From the NCBI GenBank assembly GCA_027924645.1, contig BSBN01000829.1:1054001-1118000 (forward strand): a stretch of 64,000 nt of DNA, written 5' to 3'. A program made the translations under genes and the position numbers. The notes under the pieces were generated by a model. That model saw only the letters and a list, made by a program, of their open reading frames with translations. It was not told where the DNA came from and did no database searches. Below are positions 45,701-57,640 of this stretch, in pieces; the first letter of the stretch is position 1; every line of letters starts with the position of its first letter. The stretch comes from Cunninghamia lanceolata. Lineage: Eukaryota; Streptophyta; Pinopsida; Cupressales; Cupressaceae.

Positions 45701-46031
45701 TGGTTGGTTCGATGTGCTGAGGCAAAACACAAGTTGTTATAGCCTAGAGTAGATGATGATAACTTCAAGTATCCAACAAGTTCTATGGTTGTTGTTGGCA
45801 CTTGGCTACGTAAATATCTAATAAGGAGGAATGATATACCTTTTGAAGATTATGAAAGACATAAGAAAATTTTGCACTACTCGCATTTGGTTGTGGCAAC
45901 ATATATACAAATTGTGAGATATCAAGGGAGACCTATCACAAAAGAGTTATGGACACTTTCTATAGAAGAGCATGAGGCAATCATAGATGCATTGCAATAA
46001 AAAGAGGATGCTGATGGTACAATGGAGTAAT
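42733..46031 (+). pseudogene. Decayed transposase-like gene
   Basis: Blocks in plus-strand order read like one protein. A basic N-terminal helix (FEQIEAHREKEVKQKRVRKE) lies at 42780-42840. A cysteine-containing segment lies at 44264-44503 (CNICGNLSLLGKC). GTILLVVDFAENYTLVPQEE lies near 44649-44705, a frameshifted segment near 44920-44990 reads like FKNA...FYWLCRAHKENN, and SFFEARHGKGEHDRIGECVK lies near 45014-45075. A C-terminal block lies at 45785-46000. The spaced DFAEN, WS(DG)xxGQFKNA and HGKGxxD motifs recall a DDE-type transposase family seen in plants and animals that I cannot name. The middle acidic position reads K here. Stops and frameshifts are frequent, and a SINE interrupts it. 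Terminal inverted repeats were not found. Confidence 0.6.
43193..43435 (+). mobile_element. tRNA-derived SINE with perfect 14-bp target duplication
   Basis: The 243-bp GC-richer segment has a pol III A-box-like TGGTTCGGTGATT (about 43205) and a B-box-like AGTTCAAATCC (43248-43258). It ends in an A run at 43427-43435 and is flanked by exact copies of TTCATGGTAAGATA at 43179-43192 and 43436-43449. These are the hallmarks of a SINE mobilised by LINE enzymes. The head resembles Au-type plant SINEs from memory. It sits inside the transposase relic. Confidence 0.88.
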
Positions 46032-46179
46032 TTTTTAAAATGGTTTGTAGGTATGTAGAAATTTTTAAACTTTTAATCTTTATTTTTTACTCATGTATAG
46101 TTGTATACATATTTACTTGATAGCACTAATTGATTTACTTTCATTCTCTAACCAGATTATTAAATGATTTCATGTCCCC

Positions 46180-46670
46180 TTAATCCATCCTCTTAACTCC
46201 CCTTACGCCATCCCCTAGCTATGTTTCATAAATTAAATAATTACGATTTAGTTTAATAGCTTTAGAATTTGGTCTAGGATGTGAGTTTAGGATTAATAAG
46301 ATTGATAGTTAATTGATTGCATCCCCCCTTAAGCCATCCCCTAGCTATGTTCCATAAGTTAGGTAAGAATGATTTAGTTTAATAACTTCAACGATTTGGG
46401 TTTACAATGTGAGTTTAGGATTAAGTATATTTAATATATAGTTAATTGATTTAAGTTAGAACACCCTTACCAAAATACTAATTGATTGAATCTCCCCTTA
46501 AGCCATCCTCTTCACTCCCCTTAAGCCATCCCCTAACTATGTTCCATAAGTTAGGTAACTATGATTTAGTTTAAATGGGTAACTTAGAATGCGATTTTAG
46601 GATTAAGTATACTTATAAGTAATTGATTTACTAGTGTACAACCTTACCAAATACTAATTTATTGCATCTC
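46180..46670. repeat. Short tandem repeat with AAGCCATCCCCTA core, left part
   Basis: The phrase CCTTAAGCCATCCCCTA (or a one-base variant) starts at about 46201, 46328 and 46519, followed each time by GCTATGTTCCATAAGTTAGG-like sequence and a GATTTAGTTTAAT block. Spacing is uneven (127-191 bp). The array continues after the Tat element at 62640. Confidence 0.8.
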
Positions 46671-47383
46671 CCCTTTGTTGTCCCATTTAAAAATAAAATG
46701 TGTTAAATGTCCATACCTTGGTTTTCCCTTCATTCTATGTATGTCACTTCCTTGATTCTTCATCCCGAGCCCAACTTTACTTAGTCATATTTCATGTCGT
46801 CGGTGATTCTTCACATTCTTGAACCAAAGTCGGCGGGTTCATAAGTTCTTGAACTGCCTGACTTGCCAACTTTCCGTGAAGTCCAATGTCTTGAGTCTTC
46901 CTTTGTGTCTTGGTATTGTGAAGTTTCTTTGTTGTCAAGAGGTCAGAAGTTCTTTGAACTACTGATCCTCTGACTTGGAGTTCAAAACTTCAATTTTTGC
47001 CTGACTTGCCAACTTTGAAGAACTCGCTCCTTCATATGGTGTTTTTCTGTGCTGGCATACAGTATAAAGGAATGACACTTGTCACTTCGCATTTAATTAG
47101 AAGTATGTGAGAACACAGTGGCACAATCTTCAGAAGGAAACTTGAGGCATGTATTAATGAGTTTTAAAGATAAATTTTCCGCTAGAATTTAATACTCCCC
47201 ACCAACGAATTTATGTGAAGTGACATTGATAAATTCTTCATCTCGCCTAAAGTTGTGTTATTTCACAAAGGGAATGCATTGTAGAGTCATAAATGACTAG
47301 CTTGCTACATGCGAGATATCAGCATAATTCCATTCTCATAGGTCAACATGATTAGCAACTCCATCTCTTTCTTGTTTTACTCT

Positions 47384-47393
47384 ATTATAAAAG
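47384..47393 (+). promoter_or_regulatory. TATA box of the Tat 5' LTR
   Basis: ATTATAAAAG lies 40 bp before the ATG at 47433. The same motif precedes the matching ATG in the 3' LTR (about 58492-58501). With the usual TATA-to-start distance, transcription would begin only about 15-20 bases before that ATG. Confidence 0.65.
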
Positions 47394-47432
47394 CACAACG
47401 TTTTCTTTGGAAGTTAGAAAATATCCATTTCC

Positions 47433-50400
47433 ATGTATCTGCATAAAGAACTTCCTGTTAGTACTTACAACTACCCTATGTTGTTTGCGTATGTTTCAAA
47501 GTCTCTAGTGTTTTGGTTCCTCAAGTATATGAAGATGAATTTCAAATTTCAAGGAGTCCCCATGGCCTCTATAGTGGAGAGTGGTTTGTCTGGGGTAAGA
47601 GATACCAATTTAGGCCATGTTGATTTGGAAGGCTTCTGAAGAAGAATACAGTCTGAGAATCAAACTCCATTGGCGGGAAAGGTGGCTAGTAGTGGTTTGG
47701 ATAAAGATGGAGGTTTTCTGCCCACTGTGCATTGTCCTGAATTGATAGTGGCATGTGCCAATGGCTATTTTTTGGAGTCCCAGGAAAAAAGAACCTCTAA
47801 TGACATTGTTGTGGCAAAAATTGACTTTGAATCTATCTCTCTAGCTCTGAATTTGGAGGAACATGAGACAATGCTAATGTTTCTATGTCTTCTTCTTAGA
47901 ATTATTACAATGAAAGGAAATATTAGTGTCGTACTTGCATTGCTAAGGGTTGGTTAGAAATTGAAAAGATTGGGAAATCCCAGCTTCCTACCAATCTAAA
48001 AAGGAGTCATTTTAAAGAGGAGATTTTAGATATGATAACTTTGTTGACCAGGGTGGTTGGGAACCTAGAATAAAATACCTTCAAGTTTTGGATGTGTAGA
48101 TTCATTTTGTTGATTTGTGGAGACCACTGCATTGATTGGGCAAAGATTATCAGTGAATGTCTGCATGAAAAATTGATGAATTTTATGAGAAATGTGAATT
48201 TCCACATGTGTTCCCAGCTAGTGTATGTGTTGGCTTGAAGAGAGGCTTCTTGGCCTGGTTTGAGGATTCAAGGAAATCCTACAGCAAGTATGCCTATGTA
48301 CCATATTTTCCCTCAGTTGTAGAAAATGGAAGGTATGAAAGATTTTAGGTGAGTGAATGATGCTTTTTCTATGATGTTATCCAAGAAGATTGATGGCTTG
48401 TTAGAGCGAAGGTTCTTAGTTGAGTCATCTACTCTGGTCATGAAATTTGGTAGCTTTTATATATAGTTTGATCATTTCTCTTATTTGAGAATTGGGGTTT
48501 ATGAAAATGCCCCATTGAAATTGCCATGTTACCCATCCGATTATCTAGTGTTGTTGGAATTGTACTATCAGATGGCGGGCTGTGAATGTAAAATATCAAG
48601 CCATGAAGAAGAAGGGGTACTCTTTCCCTGTGACCTTGTCCTTCTATTCATGCAAAAGTAATGATGGGGCTAAAAATGTTGACAAGCTACTATCGGAATC
48701 CAGTCTCCATAGTTTATCACCTCGCTTAGCTTTTGACAGTAAGAATTTCATTAAAGAAAAAATGCATGGGGGTGGTTCTTACCTACATCAGCCTCAAATC
48801 AAAGATTTTTGGGAAGAATACATGTAGATGAAAGAGAGGTGTAGAGGAGAAAGTGGATGAGACTATCTGTGGATCAGGTTTGATCTTTCAAGCTGAATCT
48901 CCAAGTTCTCGACATGGTTGATGACAACTCAAACATAATGGATGAAGGTTACCACGCCACGTCAATGGAACCCCTGCCTCCTGTAAAATGGATTGAAAAG
49001 GAAGTTACAGATGTTAAGTTGCTTTCTATTCATGTGTTGAGGAGAACGGAGAAATGGTTAAAGGGTAAGGTAAAAGAATGTACTGGTTCTATGATGCCAA
49101 AGGATTCAGCCTCTCAAAACCAAGTCAGATCACAAACTACCCACTCATATAGAAGGTCTTCTAGTTTGGACCTGACTCTTCAGAGAGTCATCTCACAATC
49201 GAATGGCGGTGATGACAGGCCTCTTGAGGAGTCTGGAAAGGTGAAAACGATGTGTGAACAAGACACTCAACCAACGAAAGGAAACACTAGAATGGTTGCT
49301 TCTTCATCTAAAGCAAATCATGTGGCCTCGGTTAATAACCCTGTAAGTGAGTGATTCTTTCATTTTCTCTTAGATTGGAGAAGATAGTTTGTTGTGCTCT
49401 TTGTTAAGTTTACTGAGTTCCCTCCATCAAAATGAACCCCCAGAGCAAAATTCTCACCCTGTGTCTTTAGTTGCTACTCTTAATGCTACTAATGTTCTAG
49501 CCTCATCTCCTAATTGGTTGAAGAAAGTGGTTCAAAGGAAAAAGAGGTATACTCCACCTACAAATGAAGGCATTAATACTATATTGAATTTGCTACAAAG
49601 CACTCCTAAGACCAAATGTGCTAAAAGAATGTCGAGAATGGTGACCGATCCTACCTTAGGAAACTAATTTCTAGAAATTGCAGATCCAGTGGTGGATAGA
49701 ACGAGGATGAGGTAATGAAAGTGACTTCAGAATGAGCAGGGTGGATTTGGGGCCTTCTACTACAGAAGGTGATCTCTACCATGTCAAATATTCAATTAAT
49801 AATATATCTAAAAGGATAAAGGGACTACAAGAGGAAAATTTAAAGCTACTAGCCCATGTAAGTTCTTTGTCGTCTTTTGTTAATTCTGTTGCTAAGATAA
49901 TAACACCCACAACTGAATTTCCCTCAAATTTTGACCTCCGTATCCTTGATCCTAATTTGCTTCAACAAGTCAAAACATCTTTATCTTTGAGAAATGCTAT
50001 GGATCAGTGGGTCGAAAAAGTTGTTTTTGGTGGTCTTGTGTTTATAGAGGAGATAGTAAAATTATTTGATTCTATATATGTGAAGAGGGAAGCTTTAATA
50101 GTAGAGTTTGAAAAGGCCAGAAGTGATCATCATAGTCCATCTTTAGCCTCTAAAGAGATACAAGTGATGGTTGATATGGATCCTCGTACCTTAGTAGTTG
50201 AAGAAGTAATAACTGATCTTGGAAAACTAGACACACTTGTGTGGGCTGATGTAGTTGAATGGAAACTCTATCTCATAGTCACAACAGAAGATGAAATGAG
50301 GAAAGTAATTGCGGTCTATTACAGAGAAATGATGAAAATTAAAAGGGACTTTACTGCTCTAGAGGTGGAAGCTAATGGGTCTGATGATGAGAAGCTCCTG

Positions 50401-50761
50401 GATGTCAAAGTAATACAACAAAATTTCAAAAGGGTGGTAACTGAAGAGGTAGTAAATTATGATGTAATAATAGGAGAATCACTGGGGAGACTCACAAAAA
50501 TGGTGGCCTACATTATCACTTGCATAAATGAGTTTGATGAGGTGCATCGAAAGGTGGTGGACTCTGATAGAGCGGTAATGAAGAAGAAGCATCATATCAG
50601 CATGACAGGAACTCCACCCAGGATGTTGCTAACACCTGTTATCAACAAATATAGGGCATACAAGGCAAGGTTGCGGGCACAGGAGAAGGCGGGCAGGTGA
50701 AGGAAGAGGAAGCAATGGACGAAGTGGACAATGGTGAAGAGGATTTGCAAATTCTCAATTA
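47433..50761 (+). pseudogene. Long decayed ORF inside the Tat 5' LTR
   Basis: The frame starts MYLHKELPVSTYNYPML right after the TATA box and continues in pieces to DLQILN near 50755. Recognisable blocks are FWMCRFILLICGDHCIDWAK (about 48080-48140), YPSDYLVLLELYYQM (about 48533-48576), a Ser/Thr-rich middle (48914-49354), and an open 322-codon C-terminal part (49732-50700) with coiled-coil character (ISKRIKGLQEENLKLLAHVS). The stop at 47637 and those near 48320 and 48460 are shared with the 3' LTR copy, so the frame was already broken before insertion, or it is expressed in pieces. The 5' copy has an extra deletion near 50690. It has no similarity to Gag or Pol that I can see. Function unknown. 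Confidence 0.65.
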
Positions 50762-51524
50762 ATTTCAATTTCATGCTTTAGTTATTTTATGTTATTTTCT
50801 CTAAAACTATTGGCTTTGGAGGGCCCTTTATAATTATTGTTTAAACATCTTTTAAATCAGCTGTTTCAAGAAGCCGTTATGGTTTTTAAAAGATAGTTAC
50901 TTTTCATCTTAGCTATATATTTTGGATAGCTAGTCGAATTATGGATCTTTTGACAAACTTTGTGTTGCAAGGGTGATAGAAAATTTTGATTTCAATTGCT
51001 TTGATACATGCAATCAGAATTAATATAGTGGAGCTTTGAATGATCATGGACTTTGTGTTGTGATGATTTGAATTCATGTTATGCTTATGTTGAATGTGTT
51101 GCTACTGGTGTTGATGATAATTATGTATCTTGGTGGTTGGATATCTGTGATTCTTGCTCACTGTTGTGAATCATTTATCTTTTGATATATTATTTGAGGT
51201 GGTGAATATATGGTGTATGATATCAATTTATATTAATTTATGGATGTTATGTTGGTGAAAGTCTTTGATTTTCTTATAGTTTGGTTGTAAACCTACCTTT
51301 ACCGATGTCTAGTCAAAAGTTCTACCTTTGTTTTTGCTTTCTGGTTAAAAGCAATTATGGTTCTATTCATTAGAATATCTTTCGTATGTATTTGTACCTT
51401 GTTAAAGAAGTAGATAGCCTTTATAAAATACCAATATATTGGGCTCAACCGTTGATTAGATTTGTCACTTGTTTGAGAGAGAGTATATAGAGTTAGGTGA
51501 CAAATCTGTTAACCAACAGATTTT

Positions 51525-51541
51525 TGGCGACTCTACTGGGG
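51525..51541 (+). other. Primer-binding site of the Tat element
   Basis: TGGCGACTCTACTGGGG lies six bases after the 5' LTR. From memory this resembles the tRNA-Arg-type primer site of Ogre/Tat elements. Confidence 0.75.
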
Positions 51542-51936
51542 AAAAATATATCAAACCTATATATATGTATGTTGTGTGAGTTTCTTTGTGGAAGACGTGC
51601 TCCAGTCTTGTAACCTAACGTAGACTGGTTAGTAGGAGATCGAGAAGATATTTTTACTGGTCTTAGACTTGTTGCTTGGAAAACCTGAAGAAGAAACCAA
51701 CAATATCACGAAGTTGACGAAGAGTTGGAAGAAGAAGAACTTGGTGAAATTATAAGAGAAAATGCATGTCATTTTGCTGACACTCAAGAGATAATCTTTA
51801 TTGAAGGAATTGTTCCAATGCATAGGAGAGAAAGGCCTTTACAAATCCAAGTAGTTCCTGACAATAGGTAGAGGAATCCTGCTGTCAGACCAAGAAATCA
51901 AATCCCTACATGACTGGCTCCCCCTCATAATAACCA

Positions 51937-52097
51937 GTAAGTGGTTTGTAGCTCTACTTAATTATTCTTTTTATTAAATATGTCATTGTGAAAGTGGGAT
52001 ATGAAAAGATATACTCAAGGTGATAGAAGAAGGGGTATTTTTGATATTGACTTTGATTTGCTTTAGTCTTTAAACTTTGCTCATTTCCCTCCCACAG
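51937..52097 (+). other. Possible short intron before Tat gag
   Basis: GTAAGTGG at 51937 and a pyrimidine-rich CCTCCCACAG ending at 52097 look like good splice sites around 161 AT-rich bases. Ogre-type elements are known to have an intron. Joining the exons does not give a clean frame into Gag in this copy, so this is tentative. Confidence 0.3.
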
Positions 52098-52111
52098 GAA
52101 GATTCAAATCT

Positions 52112-53290
52112 TTGAGCAGACCATCTTCTCCCCCACCTACAAGAGGTTCTGCTAGTTCATCCTATCAAAGCTTGACTTTGCATGATATTGTCTTGCCATT
52201 GCAAGTAAATTTTCCCCCTTTTAATATGGCTCATCCTCAACCCCCACCTGTCCCATGGGGTGCTGCTATTGGACCGCTTAGTCTTGGGGTAAATTTACAT
52301 GATTTACCTAGAGGGTCAAGTAAAATCTTACACAAATTTAGGGGTGATGGGAAGGTTACTCCAGAAGAACATATAAATGCTTTCTTTGTCGCTTGCTCTA
52401 TTTTAGGAGTCCAGCATGAAGATGTGTCCATTAGACTATTTGTTGAGTCTCTTGCTGACACTGTTGCCGAATGGTTTTATCATCTCCCTAATGCCTCCAT
52501 TAGAGATTGGGCTTCTATGAGATGCCAATTTGAAGATAGATTCAAAACTATTGACAATGAACACACATTGGTAGCTCAACTTTCCACCATGAAGAAAGAG
52601 ATTCATGAGCAAATGAGGGAGTATGTAGACCATTTCAACATACTAGCAAATATAATTCTTGCTAATGTCAGACTTGGTGATGGATTGTTCATGTGTTTCT
52701 TTGTCAATTTGTTGCCTCCTGATGTCAGTTATGCCATAAAGAGACAAGGATTCCCTAACTTGGTTGATACTCAGTCGTTATCTATTGCCATAGAAAATGA
52801 TCTAATAATTGCAGAAAAGTGGAAAAGAGAATTGCAAACAAGTAAACCTTCAACAACTAATTCTACTGACCCTATTATTTAGAGATTGGAAAATGATATT
52901 ATCACTCTAAAATGACAGATGCCTAAAGGTCCTCAACAATCTCCTCAAGTGGGTTATAATAGAACACTACAATTACCTGGTCTGGCCAAGAGTTTAGCAA
53001 TCAAAGGAGGACCATCCACTAGCAAAAATAATCATATGGTGTGTAACTTCCATCTTACCTCTAATCATGATGGGGCATCTTGTCTAGAAATGACGAGATT
53101 TATTCAAATGCTCTCTATGAATGAACATGTAGAAGAGCCACATGTGGAAGAATTTTCTGCACCTAGTGATGTTGATGTTAATTTCTTTGAATATGAATCA
53201 GATGATGGAAGTGGCGAAGATTTTTTCACTGAGCTTGATAATCCAAATTGTACAGTGTTTACCAGAGTACAACAAGCGCAGAAAGGATAA
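52112..53290 (+). pseudogene. gag: Tat Gag
   Basis: One frame is interrupted by stops at about 52880 (TAG) and 52913 (TGA). The first 256 codons are open, but they begin at a TTG and not an ATG, so the true start lies upstream, perhaps across an intron. A proline-rich N-terminus is followed by a Gag core: ILHKFRGDGKVTPEEHINAF, then VAEWFYHLPNASIRDWASM and the MREYVDHFNILANI region. The C-terminal part (52919-53290) holds CNFHLTSNHDGASC, a degenerate zinc-finger-like motif of the type found in Tat Gag, and an acidic end. It would have formed the particle shell. Confidence 0.85.
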
Positions 53291-53659
53291 AATCCTCAAA
53301 ACTAGCCTAGAAATTCATCCTCTGTGCCCAAGTATATTATGACAAGGTAGAACCATACCAAGAAGGTAGAGAATGTTACACCCAAGGGTGCAACTACAGA
53401 AGTACCATTTACTTCATCTCCTGAAACTCTTGTATCTAGTTCATTTGACATTGTTGAGTCATGTAAAAACACAAAAATTCAAATCTCACAAGATGAATAT
53501 CTAAGGCTCAACCCATTTGAACTCTAGATAGATTGGTTAGATATGTCAAACAAGAACCATCCTCCTCCAATTGTAATGCTCAAGTGTCTGATGAGACTGA
53601 AACACATGTCAGTAACTAAAATTGTTCAAACTCCCACTCCCAAGACACCAGTCCTCAAA

Positions 53660-54640
53660 ACCCATTTGAGAAACCAGAGCCTTTTTATATCTCTTTATAC
53701 ATTGTTGGTTGTAAACTTAGCAATTGTGTTATTGATTCTGGAGCTTCAGAGAATTTGATTCCTGCTCAAGTTGCTAAAGCCTTAGGTTTATCGTATACAC
53801 CTTCTCATGGTAGATGCTTCTCAATGGATAGTTCTCCAATACCTATCCTTGGACAAATCAAAGATGCCCAGATTACCTTGGCTACTTTTCCCAAGAAAAG
53901 ATTGAAGCTAACCATACTAGTGGTAGACATACCTACAAGTTATGGGATGTTGTGTCGTAGATTTTGCAAAGATTTGGGTGATGAGATTCAAATGGACTGG
54001 TCATATGCCTTGATACCTATAGATGGGAAGAAAGTTCATATGAATCCAGAGCCTAAGGCCAAATTTACTATACTAAAATATGGAGACCCTAGAGCAGATA
54101 TTTTGTTTGTAGAAACTGATCCTGGCATTTATATGTGTACATCATTAGATGACAGGGATGTGAACCTAATCAACCCTAATCTGGTCGATGAATTATGGAC
54201 CTTAGAGTTTGATGGTAGTTGCTCTACTACAGGGTTAGGGGCTGGGGTGGTTCTAATCTCTCCAGATGGTTATGACTTTCCATTTTCCTTTAAACTTCAA
54301 TTTGAAAATACAAATAATACTGTAGAATACGAGGCCTTGTGTTAGGTCTAGAACTGGCTAGGGAAAAAGGTGTGAAGCAGCTAAAAGTCAGAGGTGATGC
54401 TGAGTTGATTGTTAAACAAGTAAGAAAATTCTATACAGTTAAAAATGGTAGACTAAGGCATTATCGGAATAGGTTGTGGGACTGTATTGAGGACTTTGAT
54501 GCCTTTTCTATAGAGGCAATACCCAGAGAATAGAGTAGTAGGGCTGATTCCTTAGTTGTTTCAACATCCCTCCTCTTACTGCATCTAGATTTCAAAGATA
54601 AGCCATGTAGGATTGAAGTGGTATAGAGGCCTAGTGTTCC
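53660..54640 (+). pseudogene. pol: Tat protease followed by archaeal-type RNase H
   Basis: The protease motif NCVIDSGASENLIP (the DSGA lies at 53734-53745) is intact. After a linker, an RNase H fold reads LWTLEFDGSCSTTGLGAGVV (54193 on), then NTVEYEALC, a one-base frameshift near 54340, and LKVRGDAELIVKQV near 54380. The three acidic positions (FDGS, YEAL, GDAE) match the RVT_3-type RNase H. It precedes the reverse transcriptase, unlike the RNase H that follows the reverse transcriptase in ordinary gypsy elements. A stop near 54533 ends the open part. Confidence 0.82.
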
Positions 54641-54989
54641 TGATAATGTTAATCATTGGCAAGTCTTTAATTCTGATCGACAAATTATTTCATTTCTTGA
54701 AAAGGCTGAATCTTTTTCCAGTGTGTTCTTTGAGGGTAGTAGTGATGAGAGTAATAATATGTTGGAAGGAGAGATAAATTCCCTTAATGACCAAAGCTCA
54801 GGAATTGTTTAGTTGAAAGGGAATAAAATTCCTAAAGGTCTAGTCTCACTTGAAGATCTTTTCAATCGACATGATCAATACCTTAAGAAGAAGAGTGAAG
54901 TTTCCATCACAACTTCAACTGATTATGATCAAGTGGATATTGGTACAGAAGATGATCCAAAGGTTGTGTGTATTGACAAATGTTGTTCC

Positions 54990-57640
54990 TAAAAAGAGAG
55001 GGAACATTTGATTTCTTTTCTCACTAGGTATAAATATGTTTTTGCATGGTGTTATGCTAATCTAAAGAAATTCAGGAATGGAGAAATGCAACATCATATT
55101 CCACTAAAGCTTGGCACTGTATCCTTCAGGCAAAAATAGAGAACTTATAACCCAAAGGTAGCCGAGGCTATTTTCAATGAAATTGACAAGATGCTAATGG
55201 CCAAAATCATTTACCCCATTCACCACCCTACTTGGGTGGAAAATATTGTACCTGTTAGGAAAAATAATGGGGAGATCTGGATTTGTGTTGATTTCAAGAA
55301 TTTGAATCAAGCTTCTCTGAAAGATAACTACCCCTTACCAGTAATGGATCATATCTTGCAAATTGTGTCTAGTTTGGAGATGAAGTCTATGCTTGATGGA
55401 TTCTCGAGGTATAACCAAATTGAGGTGGCTCAGGAGGACCAACACAAAATAGATTTTACTACTCCAATTGGTGTATTTGCATATAATAGAATGCCTTTTG
55501 ATCTTATTAATGTTGGAGCCACATGTCAAAGAGCAATGGATATGACCTTTGGTGACTTGAAAATCAAAATCATTGCGGTCTATCTTGATGATTTAACAGT
55601 CTTCTCTAAGAAAAGGGCTAATCACTTGCATTATTTGGAGGTAGTTCTGCAATGTTGCAGGGAACATGGCATTTCTTTAAATCTAAAGAAGTCAATCTTC
55701 ACAGTCATAGAAGGGAAGATGCTAGGTCACATTGTCTCAAAAGATGGGATGAAGATTGATCCAAAGAGAGTTAGGGCAATTCAACAGTTGAGTTTACCCA
55801 TGACTAGGAGCAACACGAGAACCTTTTTCAGTCAGGTAAATTTTCTATGAAGGTTTGTTCCCAATTTTGCTGAGTTGACTAGGCATATTACAGAAATGAT
55901 GAAAAACCATCCTGTCTTTAAGTGGAATGCTAAAGGTAAACAAGAATTTGAGGACATTAAAGTAGCCATTGCTAATGCACCCACACTTGTACATCCTGAT
56001 TTTCAAAAAGATTTTATCTATTGTTATGCTTCTAAGCACACTCTATCAGCTATTTTGCTATAGAAGAACAAATAGGGGATAGAAGCTCCCATTGCCTTCT
56101 TGAGTGTGCCATTGAAGAAACATGAATTGAAATACTCTACTTTAGAGAAGCATACATATGCTATGGTGAAAGCTTTAAAAAGATTTAGGTTTTATATCTT
56201 GCATTCACATGTTGTTATTTATGTCCCAGAATCAGTTGTAAAGGGTATCCTCACTCAGCAGGAAATTAGATGTAATAGTAGAGGATCTTGGGTAGCTAAA
56301 GTTTAGGAGTATGATATTGAGATCAAGCCCACTAACTTGGTTAGACGAAAAGGATTATGCAAGATGATTGTTGAAAACAAGGTTGATGAAGGTGAGGAAT
56401 TGCCCTTAGTCCTTTTCACTAGTAATACTAATGACTGGTTCTCTAATGTTTCCTATTTCTTAACTTATGGTGATTGTCCATCCCACCTCTCTGCCCAAGA
56501 AGGGAGAAATCTAAAACTCAAGGCAAATAAATATGTTCTCTGGGAGGTAATCTGTACAAAAGAGGAGTAGATGGGACATTTCTGAGATGCGTAGATAAGT
56601 AACAATAGAAGAAATTGCTAGAGACTTTCCATGATGAAGCCTATGGAGGACACTTCTCTGCATCGGTGACAGCCTTCAAGATACTGAAGCAATGTTTTAA
56701 CTAGCTTGGTATGTTTAGAGATGCCTACAATTGGGTATCGAAGTGTGAGAAATGTTTAAATTTTATAGGTAGACCTTAGTTAGTTACCTTGCCTTTGAGA
56801 CCGGTGGTTATAGATGAACCATTTCAACAATGGGGATTAGATTTCATTGGACCTATTAATCCTAACTCCAGTGCTGGACATACTCATATCCTGATAGTGA
56901 TAGATTATTTTACCAAGTGGGTAGAAGCAATTCTAATAAAGAATACTACTTTTGGTGTACCTAGGAAGTTGGTGACTGATAATGCTTCTAGTCTCTCTTC
57001 TACTGAGTATACTCTTTTCTGTTATGACTTTGGTATTAGCCTCAAGCCCATTCATCTGATTATTACCCACAGGGCAATGGGTAGGTTGAATCAAGTAACA
57101 ACAATCTTATTTCCATTGTCAAAAAGATGGTAGAGGAAAACTAAAGGGGATGGCATAAGAATCTGTATGATGCTCTTTGGGCTGATAGAATAACATATAA
57201 AAGAGCTATTGGTATGTCACCTTTCCAGCTGGTTTATGGTTTTGATAGTGCAATCCCTATCCCCTTGGAATTGTTTGCATTAAATTTGTAAAAGGCCATT
57301 GAAGATGAGCAGTTTCAATCAGTACTGGAGAAGAGGATATCATATTTGAGCCATTTGGAGGAGCAAAGGGACATTACTATGGATAGAATTGCCAAACATC
57401 AATAGACTGTGAAGAAGATCTTTAACAAAAGGGCTAAACAGAGGAACTTTGTTGTAGGGGATTCTATGCTTTTATGGGATAGGAGGAGAGAACCAAAAGG
57501 AGCTCATAAGAAATTTGATTCCTTGTGGAAAGGACCTTTCAAGATTAGAGAAGTTATTGGAGAAAATGCATTCTTGTTAGCTTATCTAGACAGAACATCA
57601 CCGCCTCTTGCCTAAAATGGGCAAGATCTAAAATTATATA
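54990..57640 (+). pseudogene. pol: Tat reverse transcriptase, RNase H and integrase
   Basis: The reverse transcriptase frame is open at 55191-55850 with IWICVDFKNLNQASLKDNYP and the YLDD box at 55581-55592. The following RNase H region (55875-56306) reads FIYCYASKHTLSAILL, so the first catalytic Asp is missing. The zinc-binding segment of the integrase is frameshifted (56570-56770). The core has LDFIGPI (about 56837) and LVTDNASS (about 56970); the stretch between them seems shortened by a deletion. The C-terminal part (57409-57615) reads RAKQRNFVVGDSMLLWDRRR. Several stops replace glutamine codons (56061, 56304, 56778, 57289, 57403). Confidence 0.87.

Larger units (their letters stand above)
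46676..51518 (+). repeat. 5' LTR of the Tat element
   Basis: This 4843-bp LTR is unusually long. The first ~740 bp up to the TATA box would be U3. The remaining ~4.1 kb would be transcribed as R-U5 and contains the decayed reading frame 47433-50761. Confidence 0.92.
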
